A DNA stretch of 64,000 nt from Icerya purchasi (lineage: Eukaryota > Arthropoda > Insecta > Hemiptera > Monophlebidae). The DNA lies in contig CM077115.1 in NCBI GenBank assembly GCA_039619475.1, positions 101,616,393 through 101,680,392 on the forward strand, given 5' to 3'. Every line of letters begins with the position of its first letter. Within the stretch, counting starts at the first letter, position 1. The notes under the pieces were generated by a model that worked only from the letters and a program-made list of their open reading frames with translations, made no database searches and had not been told where the DNA came from. Below, piece after piece: positions 22,317 through 32,480 of the stretch. The translations under genes were made by a program, and so were the position numbers.

Positions 22317-25300
22317 TTAGAAGTTTGATATTATTGAATGCATCTTTTGAAGTAATTGTGGAATGATAAAATCACTTAAAACAGGCCAAATTTTTTTTTA
22401 CTTTAAAACGTTATTTGGACGAAGAAAATATCAAGAGAATATATATGTATATATATATACACACACATATATATATATATATTTCAAGATCGCAGTAAAA
22501 TAAATTGTTTAAAAACTGTAAAAGCGCTTGATTGAACAATATGTTTAGAATAAATTTTGTAAATATCTTTTAAGTACGACTATATATTACTTTAAACACA
22601 TTAATTTCTCAACAATCGTCTAATTACAGGCAGAGTGTTATCGAGCAGCAGTGAATTTAACTAGTAGATTATTAAGCATATATGGACAAGGAATCGGAAA
22701 AGCCGGATATCCTAGTAAACACACTTTACGTTCAGTGCAGGTAAAATAAATTAATCAATTTTAAAATTAATTCAGTTATTTTACTTTGTCAACTTTTAAA
22801 AAGGCTGCAGCATTCACATAACGTTTATTAAAGAAAAGGAAGGATACGAATATGTCAATTAAAAAAAAGTGAAATTTGGATTAAAATATCTCAAAAATTT
22901 ATTCGTTTATTGATAAATAATAATTAAAACATCATACCATTTAAATTAATCTATATTCGATAATAGTGTATATTTGGAGCACAACTGAACTTCCATTTAA
23001 AAAAAATAAAATACCCTTTTTTATTATGCAACAAAATATTTTCCTTTAATACCCGCCCCAACAAAAAAGCAAATAAATAATAACAAAAGATAATAATAAT
23101 AAACATATACATTTGTGCTCCAAATATACACTATTATCGAATATAGATTAATTTAAATGGTGTGATGTTTTAATTATTATTTATCAATAAACGAAAATTA
23201 AAGTAATCTATTAATAAAAATATTAATAAATTGAAGTGTGATTACAATATAATAGCTGGTTATTCGTTTATTATATAAACTAAATATGTACTTCTCCAAC
23301 TTTTAATATTTAAAAATGTTAAACTGAGAAAAGGATCGAATGTTAATGTATTAATGTATCTATTTATTACATTTATTGTTTATGTTTATTGTACAATAAG
23401 TAATTTTTACTCCCGTGATCACGAAGCTTCGTCTTCGAAACGCGTCGGGTATTTAATAAAAATTACATAATTGTTTTATATTGGTGTAAAAATTACTTAC
23501 TGTTAGTATATCGCTTATTATTTAATGATCTTATACACAAAATGATGATGCGTAAAATGAAATTTAATACAATTTTAAACGAAAATCATTAAAACGTATA
23601 TTTTAAAAGTTAGAATTGAGTATAAAATTAATAACATCGTTCGTTTAAAAAAATTTGTGCTAAATTTTGGTAAAGACTAAATGGACAGCAGAGCTTCATA
23701 AAAAATTATATATTCGTGGAACATATTTTAAAAGAAAAAAGGATGCGTAAAAATGGCATGAAAATTTTAAAATCGTCTATACCATTTAATATTAATTTCG
23801 TAAATTTTTTTTTAATTTTTCGTTTTTCTTTTCATATTACAGTCTAATCTTTGTTTCCGGTTAATCGAAGCGTCGTTTACAAGAACAGCAATTCAGCTGC
23901 ACTAAACGAAAACAATTGTATGCTATTTTTAAAACAATTCAATGCGTGTATATCGATAAATAACTCATACAAGATAAAAAATTGCATATTTGGTGTAAAC
24001 AGCGAAATACGCGATATACGGCTGATTTATGTACCTATTTTAATGCAGGATTGTATTTGAAAAGTATTTTTTACATTCTTCGAGGGAAATGTTTAGGTTA
24101 AGAGGGACTCCTGTTACCCTTTTAATAACCCTCTTACTCACTTACCATACATATGATCCTTCTTTATCTTTCTCGCTTTTAACCTATTTCTTAAACTCTT
24201 TACTGGCGCATTGATAAAACCATCTTTTTCTTTTTGATTATTATTTTTTTTTTTATATAATTTTTTTCTCTCTGACTTTTCCTGTTTACCTTAAAACTTC
24301 TCTTCAAACAAAAACTTTACGAACCTGTAAACTGTTTTTAAGATAGAACCAAAATAATTTGATATATTAAATTAATTAAAATGTATAAATATTGATCTAT
24401 AGGTAATGTTAAATAGATGAAAGACAGCCGTGCAAAATTTTCTCTGTTTTATTTTAGCTCTGGTTCACGCGTATAGCGTTATTGGTTAAGTTGCGTTCTT
24501 GGTCAGTAGCTTGGGCAGAATCGGAGGCATGGTGGGATTTGGACAAACCGGATTTATACTTTCAGTTTTATAGCAAATTATACGGCGGTCGGCCGGGCAC
24601 ATTAGTACCATTTTCATTTCGATTACTGTTAGCCGAATTACCGCATTACGTTCACAGATCTCAAGAAGCACTTCGACGTCTATTCTCTGTTTTGAGTACC
24701 GTCAGAAAAGTAATGCTAAAGTTGTTCGTAAATCATAAATTTTACGCCATATTATGATCGGTTAATGTGTAAATGTAAAAGTACTATTATATGAACTGGA
24801 TCGGCGGTTAAACCATTTATTTTTTTCAGCAACAATATTAAACTAAATCGAGACGACAATGCGTTAAAATTAATCACAAATTATTTTCCCTATTATTATT
24901 TTATAAATAAACACATATTTCATCTGAAACGAATAAAAAAATTAAATCGCGCAAATAATTGTATCAAGTTTTTTTTGTTAATAGTTAATTAAAATGAACT
25001 TTAAAATTGTAAATTGTTTATATAATTAATTAACTATTTTAAATCTTTTTTTTTTTCCTTTTTAGGATTCCCGTACACTTATAATGTGCGGAATTCTAAT
25101 AAGATGGTTCAGAAATGACAAAAATATCAAATAAAAATCAATAACTCACAATAAGCTCCAAAGTGTTGAAAAACACATTTTTTTCCCCCGGGTATATGAT
25201 ATATCGTCGGAAAGATCGCTATTTGTCGAGAACGAAACTGTATTTCGTTTCCTTAACGAAACTTTCAAAGTTGCTGGAAAATTCAAGAAAGCGCGAAAAA

Positions 25301-28300
25301 TAACGTGTAGCCTTCACTTGCGGTGCGAGTATTATAGTTAAAAATTTTGAGCAAGGTTAAAAATATGCGCATCCCCGTATACTTATTTAGTTTGAAACAT
25401 CCAGGTTTCTAATCTTAAAACCTAGACCATTATAACGCCGAAAGCTCGAAATTTTTGAAAAAAATATTTTTTTCCCCGGGCATGTGATATATCGGTGGAA
25501 AGATTTGTCAGTAACGAAATCGAATTTAATTTCTTTAACGAAACTTTTGAAGTTGCTGGAAAGTTCAAGAAAGCGCAAAAGTGACGTGTCCAGCGCTGTC
25601 AGTATTATAGTTAAAAATTTTAAACAAGGCTACGCATCCCCGTATATTTCTCTAGTTTGTAGCATCCAGGGTTCCAACTTTGAATTTGGACCCTCGGGCC
25701 GCCAAAAACTTGAAATTTTTGGAAAAAAATATTTTTCTTTTTCCGGGCATGTGTTATGTTGGTGGAAAGATCGCTTTTTGTCGGGAAAACAATTGTATTC
25801 CATTTCCTTAACGAAGCTTTCATAGTTAGCAAAAAGTTCAAAAAAGCATGAAAAATGACGTGTCTCTTCCTTTTTGCCGCGCGAAAAATCTGATTCCTTT
25901 ATTTTGACTTTAGTACTATGTAAATGTAAATTACAGTTATGTTTAACTTAACATATGGAATCCTCAGCGCATGAAACATCGTGCTTGACTGAGCTTGTTT
26001 TTTTTTTTTACTTACATAAATTTTAAAATGCTAGCGCACAATGCGCAGCGATAAACTGCAAAAAAAAATAATGTAGGTTTGCGGTTCTGTGGACGTCTGT
26101 AATATACAGCATAGAATTTAAAAGTTTTAATGCTGAACATAACTATTAAAACGGATAATTTATAGATTCTAAAAAATTTAAAGTCTGGTCTCAGCGAAGA
26201 TGGAAGCCACTTTGAAATTAGCGATTATGATCGCGAAGAATCCAAAAAATTATGGTCCATGCGTGAAACAAGAGTTCTACATTCCGTTATTAATATTGCT
26301 TTCCAACAGCAGGTATGTAGTTATTGATTATTAACGGCTTAAGTTCATGGAAAAAATTTAGCTTTTTAAGTAATTCAAAACATGGTCGTTTGTTTTGAAA
26401 ATGTATAATTATATTTTCACAGAACTAAAGAAAAAGGTGTGTGTTGTTGAGCCATTATAAATTCATCCGTTCTTTATAGATTTTTTTGAAATTCTAAATG
26501 TGTAAAATAAAATACACATACATTTATTTGATCATTCTTAAAAATTATGTTTTAGTACAAATAGAAATACTGGATTGCGTTTATTATTATAATTTATTTA
26601 AATAGAAAAAAGAAAAAAAGTATCTTTTAAAAAAGGGTTGTAGATGACCACATAAAAAATTTTCCTCTCCTATATAAACGGTCCTGCTGATGAACATTAC
26701 AACGTATGTTTGTGTACGTATATATACATATACAGGATGTCCAAAAATATTCGTCCCCATCCCTTTTAAAATCCAAAATTTATAATAAAATGAAAAATTC
26801 AAAGCTTCACATTAGCAAATTGAACTGCGCCATTCCGGATAAAAATATTTTCGACTTCCGCTCGGTCCGCACAGGAAGTGGCCTATTTAGATCAGAATCC
26901 GGTTTTTAAAATAAAATAAAATACTTTTTTTTTGCGACTTCCAACTTTACCCTGAAAAGTGAAAATTTTTTGTTTTGAAACATTTTTCCTGAAACCTTCG
27001 TTTTCAACCGCAATATATCATCGTCTAAAGTCTAACCATTCTGCCGAAAGTAATGCGAAGAAATGAAGTGTATTTCTATCAAGATGACTTCAATCTGTCA
27101 ACAAGGTTGTGTTCAATGCGAAAATCTGGGAAACTCACAACTTTCGGGTTTATCCGGGAGTTATTATATCTGAACTAGAAGTTGCAAGTTGAATCTCAAA
27201 TTAATACTTTTGAATGTAACACACTTGGATAAACATTTGGAAAACAACGGGAGAGAAGATTGGATTTAGTAGATTAAAAAATTGGAATTATATTAAAGAG
27301 TATTTGAAATTTATTATCAGTTCTGAAATTTTTAAATGAACATTTTCGCTTAATGCAGGATGTCTTCTAAATTTTTCTGAATGTAATGCAGTGATTTAAC
27401 GTACGAACAACACTGGTAATTCTTAATATTACAAACATTATTATCATTCTGTTTATCATCATGTTACAAATTTTCATCCGGATCGGTTTTTATTTGTTTT
27501 TTAACATGCGTGGGAGGCTACCGTTACCCAGCTCCCCTTTCAGTCCGACAGCTTCCTTGAAGTGTATAGCGTTATAGTTAGACAATGTTCATGATCGCGA
27601 AAAATCTGTTCATCAAAATAATACTTATTTTATCAAAAATAAATTCTCTACATCATTTTTACGCATTTTAGGATTACAAATTAGCGATTAAAGTGCTACA
27701 AGATTTAACCGATCACCCTCGTTATGAATATACTATTTTACAAAAGCGATCTTTGATTTCGAGTTTAGCAAGAACATACCTACAACTGGGAGACATTCAG
27801 ACAGCTCGGTCGTATTTCGATCAGTCGAGTTCACTCAAACCTACTAGGTAATTTATTATTTCTAATTCTATGAAATAATTTTAAGAAGTTTCTACTTTTA
27901 ATTTCATTTGCATCCGGATAAATATATTGTTTTTTTTTAGTCAGAACCAGAACAATGTTCCAGATGAGCAGGATTTGGTAAATTTAGGATTATTAGCTGT
28001 TGCGGAAAATGATTATCTAAAAGGATTCGAGTATTTCAACGAAGCGATAAAGCAGAATCCTTCCAATATAATGGTAAGTAAATTTATTTTAAAAGTAATA
28101 TTTTTTATGAATATTGCCCCGGGGGTTTTGTGTTGTGGATAAAATTCATCAACGTTAGAAACATAAACAGAAGCAACGGAATCAATAAAGGATATTAGAT
28201 TATCTCCGGAAATGTTAAAATATCTAATTTTCTTTGAAGAGATTCCATCGATGAGAATGGAGAGGCTCGAAATAAGTCGGAGAAAGAAAATTAACAGTAG

Positions 28301-28913
28301 TTCTTAGCATAGGTACATGGTCACTAATGTAATGTCTCAGCGCCACTTGTACGTTCGTTGTTAAAATATTTTTCTTTAGTGCGGGATCGTTTTATAAGCA
28401 TTTTTATAACAATTATGATGAGCTTGGTTGCTGTTAGAATAAACGTGTTTATATTTTAAAGTACATTTTTGTATTTATATGATATTTTTATTTATGTACA
28501 AAATTTTACTTAAAGCTCGGTTTCATATTTCAAGCAATAATAATGCTTTTGTACAGATCTTACCGATATTTATAAATAATTAAAAATTATCGAATAAAAT
28601 CGAATTTACTAATCGATTTTTCTGTATAATTCAATTATATTTGATAATTTGTTTTTCTTAGACTGTCAACAACGCAGCTGTGTGTTTGCTGTATCAAGGT
28701 AAACAAAAAACCGCTGTTAGATTGCTGGAGAGCATCATCGAAAGCAATCCCGCACAAGCGTTAGATGAGAGTTTGTTGTTGAATGTTTGCACGCTGTACG
28801 AATTAGAAAGTTCTCGAAGTATAGAAAATAAGTACAAAATTTTAAAATTAATTTCGAAATATAAAGGCGATTCGATATCTTTAAATTGTCTTAAATTACA
28901 AATTAGGGATTAA
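19772..28913 (+). CDS. TRAPPC12: TRAPPC12, TRAPP complex subunit 12 (nine exons)
   Basis: TRAPPC12 is a TPR-repeat subunit of the metazoan TRAPP vesicle-tethering complex (ER-to-Golgi traffic), also tied to kinetochore function in vertebrates. Exons: 19772-20141, 21396-21628, 21785-21904, 22630-22740, 24458-24709, 26166-26312, 27672-27847, 27941-28073 and 28662-28913. All introns are GT-AG, phases match, and the total is 1794 nt (597 codons + stop). The N-terminus is variable and acidic with IFDQI and KLFFDIL motifs. Conserved blocks are [16 protein letters not shown] (159-174), [58 protein letters not shown], the C-terminal TPRs with [12 protein letters not shown], and [11 protein letters not shown] near the end. 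It is shorter than the human protein (about 735 residues), mostly at the N-terminus. The start follows a CAG that may be a 5'-UTR intron acceptor. Confidence 0.93.
20142..21395 (+). other. TRAPPC12 intron 1
   Basis: About 1.25 kb, GTAAGC ... CCTATTTAG. AT-rich with a T run at 21188-21204; nothing else recognised. Confidence 0.7.
21396..21628 (+). CDS. TRAPPC12: TRAPPC12 exon 2
   Basis: The acceptor CCTATTTAG precedes 21396; the donor after ATG is GTAAAT at 21629 (phase 0). It encodes the most diagnostic TRAPPC12 block: RRDAWIPS, a Ser/Thr-rich stretch, then [12 protein letters not shown]. Confidence 0.9.
21785..21904 (+). CDS. TRAPPC12: TRAPPC12 exon 3
   Basis: Forty codons between an ATAG acceptor and donor GTATAA, phase 0 at both ends. 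It encodes [18 protein letters not shown] and GLKELIQ, matching the family segment between the MPG block and the first helical repeats. Confidence 0.88.
21905..22629 (+). repeat. TRAPPC12 intron 3 with microsatellites and a dispersed repeat
   Basis: It contains a CG-rich microsatellite (GTGCGCGCGCG, 22023-22033), CA-type repeats, then TATATATAAACTCGGCCATTTTGG, a segment whose start (TATATAACTCGG) recurs at the extreme right end of the window. It also has (TA)n at 22279-22310 and a second TA/CA run at 22439-22482. No coding content was recognised. Confidence 0.6.
22630..22740 (+). CDS. TRAPPC12: TRAPPC12 exon 4
   Basis: Thirty-seven codons, acceptor AATTACAG, donor GTAAAA. It encodes [14 protein letters not shown] and a Gly/Lys segment, [12 protein letters not shown], corresponding to the first helical pair and the GQGYGKSG-like stretch of the family. 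Confidence 0.88.
22902..23195. repeat. Long perfect-arm hairpin in TRAPPC12 intron 4
   Basis: The left arm 22902-22984 and right arm 23113-23195 are 83 bp each and match at 82 of 83 positions as reverse complements (TTCGTTTATTGATAAATAAT ... TTTGGAGCACAA). The single mismatch would be a G-U pair in RNA. The loop is 128 bp. The transcript of intron 4 would contain this stem. It may be a young MITE, although clear target duplications were not found. Confidence 0.85.
24458..24709 (+). CDS. TRAPPC12: TRAPPC12 exon 5
   Basis: Eighty-four codons, acceptor TTATTTTAG, donor GTAATG, phase 0. It encodes [15 protein letters not shown], the Pro-Asp-Leu-Tyr block, [20 protein letters not shown] and [10 protein letters not shown]: the core alpha-solenoid, the best conserved part of the protein. 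Confidence 0.92.
25137..25880. repeat. Satellite-like triplication in TRAPPC12 intron 5
   Basis: Three diverged tandem copies of a roughly 265-290-bp unit. Each has the string CCGGG(T/C)AT-TG-TAT followed by GGAAAGAT (near 25187, 25478 and 25745), then CTTTAACGAAACTTT-like sequence, AAGTTGCTGGAAA, AAGTTCAAGAAAGCG and TGACGTGTC. The copies are more GC-rich than their surroundings. Open frames here (such as 25484-25825) are shared chance frames of the repeat, not genes. Confidence 0.8.
26166..26312 (+). CDS. TRAPPC12: TRAPPC12 exon 6
   Basis: Forty-nine codons, acceptor TTTATAG, donor GTATGT. It encodes [13 protein letters not shown], a hinge of charged residues, then [18 protein letters not shown], matching the family's link between the solenoid core and the C-terminal TPRs. 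Confidence 0.88.
26313..27671 (+). other. TRAPPC12 intron 6
   Basis: The region 26733-27450 has sequence unlike its surroundings, starting TACAGGATGTCCAAAAATATTC, a form common at the ends of insect TEs, but no domain could be read. There is no coding evidence. Confidence 0.4.
27672..27847 (+). CDS. TRAPPC12: TRAPPC12 exon 7
   Basis: Acceptor CATTTTAG, donor GTAATT, ending in phase 2 (AG + T from exon 8 = Ser). It encodes a TPR-like unit: [10 protein letters not shown], then [22 protein letters not shown]. Confidence 0.9.
27941..28073 (+). CDS. TRAPPC12: TRAPPC12 exon 8
   Basis: Acceptor TTTTTTTTAG, donor GTAAGT. It opens with one base completing a Ser codon. It encodes a [34 protein letters not shown]. 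Confidence 0.9.
28662..28913 (+). CDS. TRAPPC12: TRAPPC12 exon 9 (terminal)
   Basis: The acceptor TTTTTCTTAG precedes ACT GTC AAC AAC. It encodes [35 protein letters not shown] and a Lys-rich tail ending QIRD, stop TAA at 28911-28913. NNAAVCLLY and the YELESSRS block are near-invariant in the family. Confidence 0.93.
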   Translation, partial: TVNNAAVCLLYQGKQKTAVRLLESIIESNPAQALDESLLLNVCTLYELESSRSIENKYKILKLISKYKGDSISLNCLKLQIRD

Positions 28914-30019
28914 AGAGTCATATGGTATTATCTTTTTAGTTTAATATTTTCTTACATTAATATTATAACAATATACTGTAGAAAAATTTAGCCACCCTTT
29001 ACTGTTTTATTTATTTATTTTTTATAGCGTGCATATCAATAATATGAAACTAATATTAGCCAAATACTTCGGATTTGCGTTTAATTTTTCGGTAGCAATG
29101 ATACAAACATAACTGCCATCTCTCTCTCTTTGAATCAATTATTGATAGACACCCCCCCCCCGCCCTAAAAAAAGAGATAAATCAATTCAGCCATATCGAT
29201 AATTACCTTTACAAATAGATATTAAGGACAAAAAAAAAACAAAAAAAACCACAAAAAAAAAACGCACAAAACTACTTTCAAAGTTTTTAATAAATTATTG
29301 ATTCTTCTAAAAGAAAAAACTAAATATACATTTAAACATGTTAATATCGAAACAGTCATATTATCGCAACTAACAGTACCTTCCGCTGTCGATATTGTTC
29401 CATATATGAATGCTATGTTTAAAATAAACAAAATCAATAATTGAAATACTATTTGCCCCACTATCTTTACTGGGATATTTTCCATTTTAATGCGATACTT
29501 AATGTTACATTTTCTTAATTTAATGTATAGTTATCAAAAAAATCTCATATAAGTAAAAAAAAAAATCATCCGGATTAAATCTCATCACGCATGTAATTTT
29601 TGATTGAAAATAGTTAATCTGTACAATATATTTAAAGTTCATAATTTCGAAATTTTAAAAATGTTTAGCAAGGTATATTAGACGCATATTTATTTGCTGA
29701 TGGTATTGAAAATATACTAAATTCTACCTTGACCTTACTTTTAGAGAAATATAATACTTCCTTATCAAAAAACAATGTTTATTTTAATTGATCGAGATTG
29801 CGAGTTGTAGAATTTTTTTAAGATTTTAATTTCTTTTTATAACAATAATAAAGAAGAACGAATTTTTACACGGAAAAGGAATATGAACAAATTCAGAGAC
29901 ATCACTTGTACTGGAAGCTAATTAAACCGAGAATACGGAAGAATCCAACCTCCCGTCGGAAACTTAAAGAAATACTCTAATAGTATGTTTCTTCTTTAAT
30001 TCCATTTTTTCCTAATTAA
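28914..30019. other. 3' flank of TRAPPC12, no gene seen
   Basis: AT-rich with a C run at 29151-29161 and A-rich runs at 29229-29262. An AATAAA at 29289-29294 could serve as a distal polyadenylation signal, but nothing proves it. An 87-codon minus frame (29222-29485) overlaps the A-rich run and looks accidental. Confidence 0.4.
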
Positions 30020-30680
30020 TTGCTGTTTAATCTATATATTAATACGCGAAGAAAAAACTTTGTACCCCTTTTTAAGCACACTGCGTGCACGGAGGAGTGT
30101 GAGATTTGGCATAGTTAAAATTTAGTACCTGGGCGACCGAGGCTTGTTCGGTATTTTTTTTGTGACTTCTTAACTTTATTTTAATCTTATATATATATAT
30201 TCATCAAATATATGAAACTAATTTATGAACACATTTATGAATTTAAAGCCTCTTCCCATACAACTTCGCTCTTCAATACTGTTCGCAACAGAAATGTAGA
30301 GGTCGTTCGAATTCGCTTTCCGGATGGTTGGAAAATGTGTTCAATGACTGCACACGTTGATTGTTATCGAATATATTTCTGTGCGTTTTTTTTATTATAA
30401 AAATTATATTTTAGGTATATAGGATCGTCAGCTTTATCTATCGGTTTATTCGTTATAAAAACAAATAAATAACGTCTTGTAATTTTACCTGTGATGATCA
30501 GCTGTTTTCCAACCAATTAGAAAATATTTCCGACTAAGTCACTGCAAAATGTAATAAGAGTATACTGTACATAAGGGGGTTTTAAAATATGCACAACATA
30601 TTCTCAGTAATTCACTTTCACAAACAAATATATAAATATGCAAAACACTTAATATCTGCACATAAATAGGCAACCCACTT
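30020..30680 (-). mobile_element. Helentron/Helitron-like non-autonomous element, copy 2
   Basis: Reverse-complement copy of the right part of the element at 13546-14705. Shared stretches include TTTGTGAAAGTGAATTACTG, CAACCATC-GGAAAGCGAATTC, GACCTCTACATTT and the A-run followed by ATACCGA-C-AGC-TCGGTCGCC. It continues past the end of copy 1 into TACTAAATTTTAACTATGCC, then a tail ending AATATATAG. The overlapping 62-codon frame on + at 30212-30400 is not a gene. Confidence 0.65.
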
Positions 30681-30689
30681 CAGATTCAA

Positions 30690-31680
30690 ATCTACGTGCA
30701 GATCCTCGTTTCTTTAATACCATTCTTAATTGCACGAGTGACTTGTTTTAACAACGCTGAATGACCATTCGGTTAGCACAGATATTGCACATCCCCAAAG
30801 TTAGATCCCGTAAATCCAGATAGGTTTGATAACGACTGGTAAAGTAGTCGTTTACTGTAGAGGTCCAGTTGTGAATTTCTTCCTAACAGCCACCACATTT
30901 GACGGACTTTGAGTCGGATTTGTTCCGCTTTCTGCTTCACGTGATGCTTCCATGTTGGACGGGTATCGAGATGTAGTCCTAGATATTTAGCTAAATTCTT
31001 CTGCGGAATCTGCTGGTTATTTGAGGTTTAACTTTTTTTTAGAGTGTATGTAACATGAATAGATTTATGCTCGTTGAGTTTTATTTTCCTCTATTTCTTT
31101 GTCTATCTTGAAACTCGGTCTAAAGCGTTTTTGCAGGTTACTATTCGCTTCAACTTGGGAATCACTCACGGACTATATTGCAGTATCATCGGCAAACATT
31201 GCTGTGGTGGTATCACCTACTATTGGGATATCAGCCGTATACAAGAGGTACAAAATAGGTCAAGGACGCTACCTTGTGGTACTCCAGCTTGTATAGAATG
31301 AATTGTTGACTTTGCTTCTTCTTCGTATGCAACTTTGAATTTTCTGTCAGAAAGATATAACCAGCAGACGACAATAGTTGCCTGGCAATCGTTGGCTAAT
31401 TTTCGCGATTAACCCTTCATGCCATACTCCGTTAAATGCTTGGGCAACGTCTAAAAATACTGCTGAACATATTTCTTTTCTTCAAATGCTCTGCTGCTTA
31501 TTGATGTATTATCGATGAACTTAGTCAATAGTGAATGTTGATTCCATAAGTCGAACTGGTGATCTGGAATAGCTGTGAACGATTTGAGACGCTTGAGGAG
31601 TATTTCTCAAACAATTTTGATATAGCTGGCAATAATTAAATTGGTCTACATGAGGTAACTTCTGATGCAAGATAATCTAT
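30690..31680 (-). mobile_element. Jockey-type RT relic
   Basis: Minus-strand translation shows AVFLDVAQAFNGVWHEGL (near 31470), GVPQGSVL with a following frameshift, YLLYTADIPI, MFADDTAIL (near 31195), NLAKYLGLHLDTRPTWKHHV (near 30980), RQMWWLLGRNSQLDLYSK and a degraded C-terminus. The FADDT box and the LGLHLD-TWK-HV motif are the same as in the Jockey element at 8.1-12.2 kb, but the sequence is distinct. Several stops and frameshifts are present. The 3' end abuts the Helentron-like copy 2. Confidence 0.75.
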
Positions 31681-31689
31681 ATATTTAAA

Positions 31690-32480
31690 GTAAAAACCGT
31701 GTTCAGCGGTCCTAGTTTGACCGACTTGAATATTTTTTTTTTTTTTTTTTAAACGGAAGCTTATAACTTCTAGATGAGCTATCCACAATGAAAAAAGTTT
31801 AGAGAAATGTATAAACGTGTATATTCGTTATCTTTCGACTGCTGCGCTAGGCGCTCGCTATTTCACCTGCTTAGTTTATTATTTTTTTTTTTTTTTATAT
31901 AAAAGCTTACAACTAATGGATATGCGATTTATGACTAAAAAGTTTAAAAAAGTGGTGTAAACCTAGATGTTAAAAATAAAACACATTCGAAACTGTAAGC
32001 GTCTTCTTTTGACGATAATCGGCTAACAGTCTGTAATTGGCTGATTTTAACAATTTTTTTTTCTGAATGGAAGGAAAAATCCTCTAGATGTATCAAAGTA
32101 ACTTTAAAAAACTTAAAAAAAAAAAAAAAAAAAAAGTAAAACCCATACACATGAAAAATAAATTTGTTCCTTTTGACAACGATGTCAGCGGCTCCTATTT
32201 GATGAACGATTTAGATTTTTTTTTTTAAACTGCAAAAACCCATGTAGATGAACCATCAATGTTTAAAATATTCAAAAGGGTTATAATGTTCGTTTATTTA
32301 AAGATCAAATTTTTTTTTCAAAAATGATTTAAAATCGTTTTTTTGACACCCTATTTCACCGATTTTGATTTTTTAAGAGTAGGAACCGCATAGTCAAAAA
32401 ATTTGTCTGCTGTATTTGAAGGTGCAAAAAAAAAAAAAATTAAAAATGAATAAAAACTAACTTAACAGAACAAGAAATGA
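31690..32480. repeat. Homopolymer-rich degenerate repeat tract
   Basis: Repeated modules of about 150-200 bp, each with a T or A run of 10-21 bases (31733-31750, 31880-31895, 32117-32137, 32216-32226, 32425-32438), followed by AAAGCTTA(C/T)AACT or AACCCAT-(A/T)AGATG and a weak copy of GCGG-CCTA-TTTGA. They look like diverged copies of a tandem or retro-derived unit. No coding content. Confidence 0.4.

Noticed and set aside
25484..25825. 113-codon + frame in TRAPPC12 intron 5
   Set aside because: It falls within the tandem repeat units and inside an intron; the frame is not maintained in the other copies.
29222..29485. 87-codon hydrophobic minus frame
   Set aside because: Its Phe-rich end is encoded by an A/T homopolymer tract; no family and no splice context.
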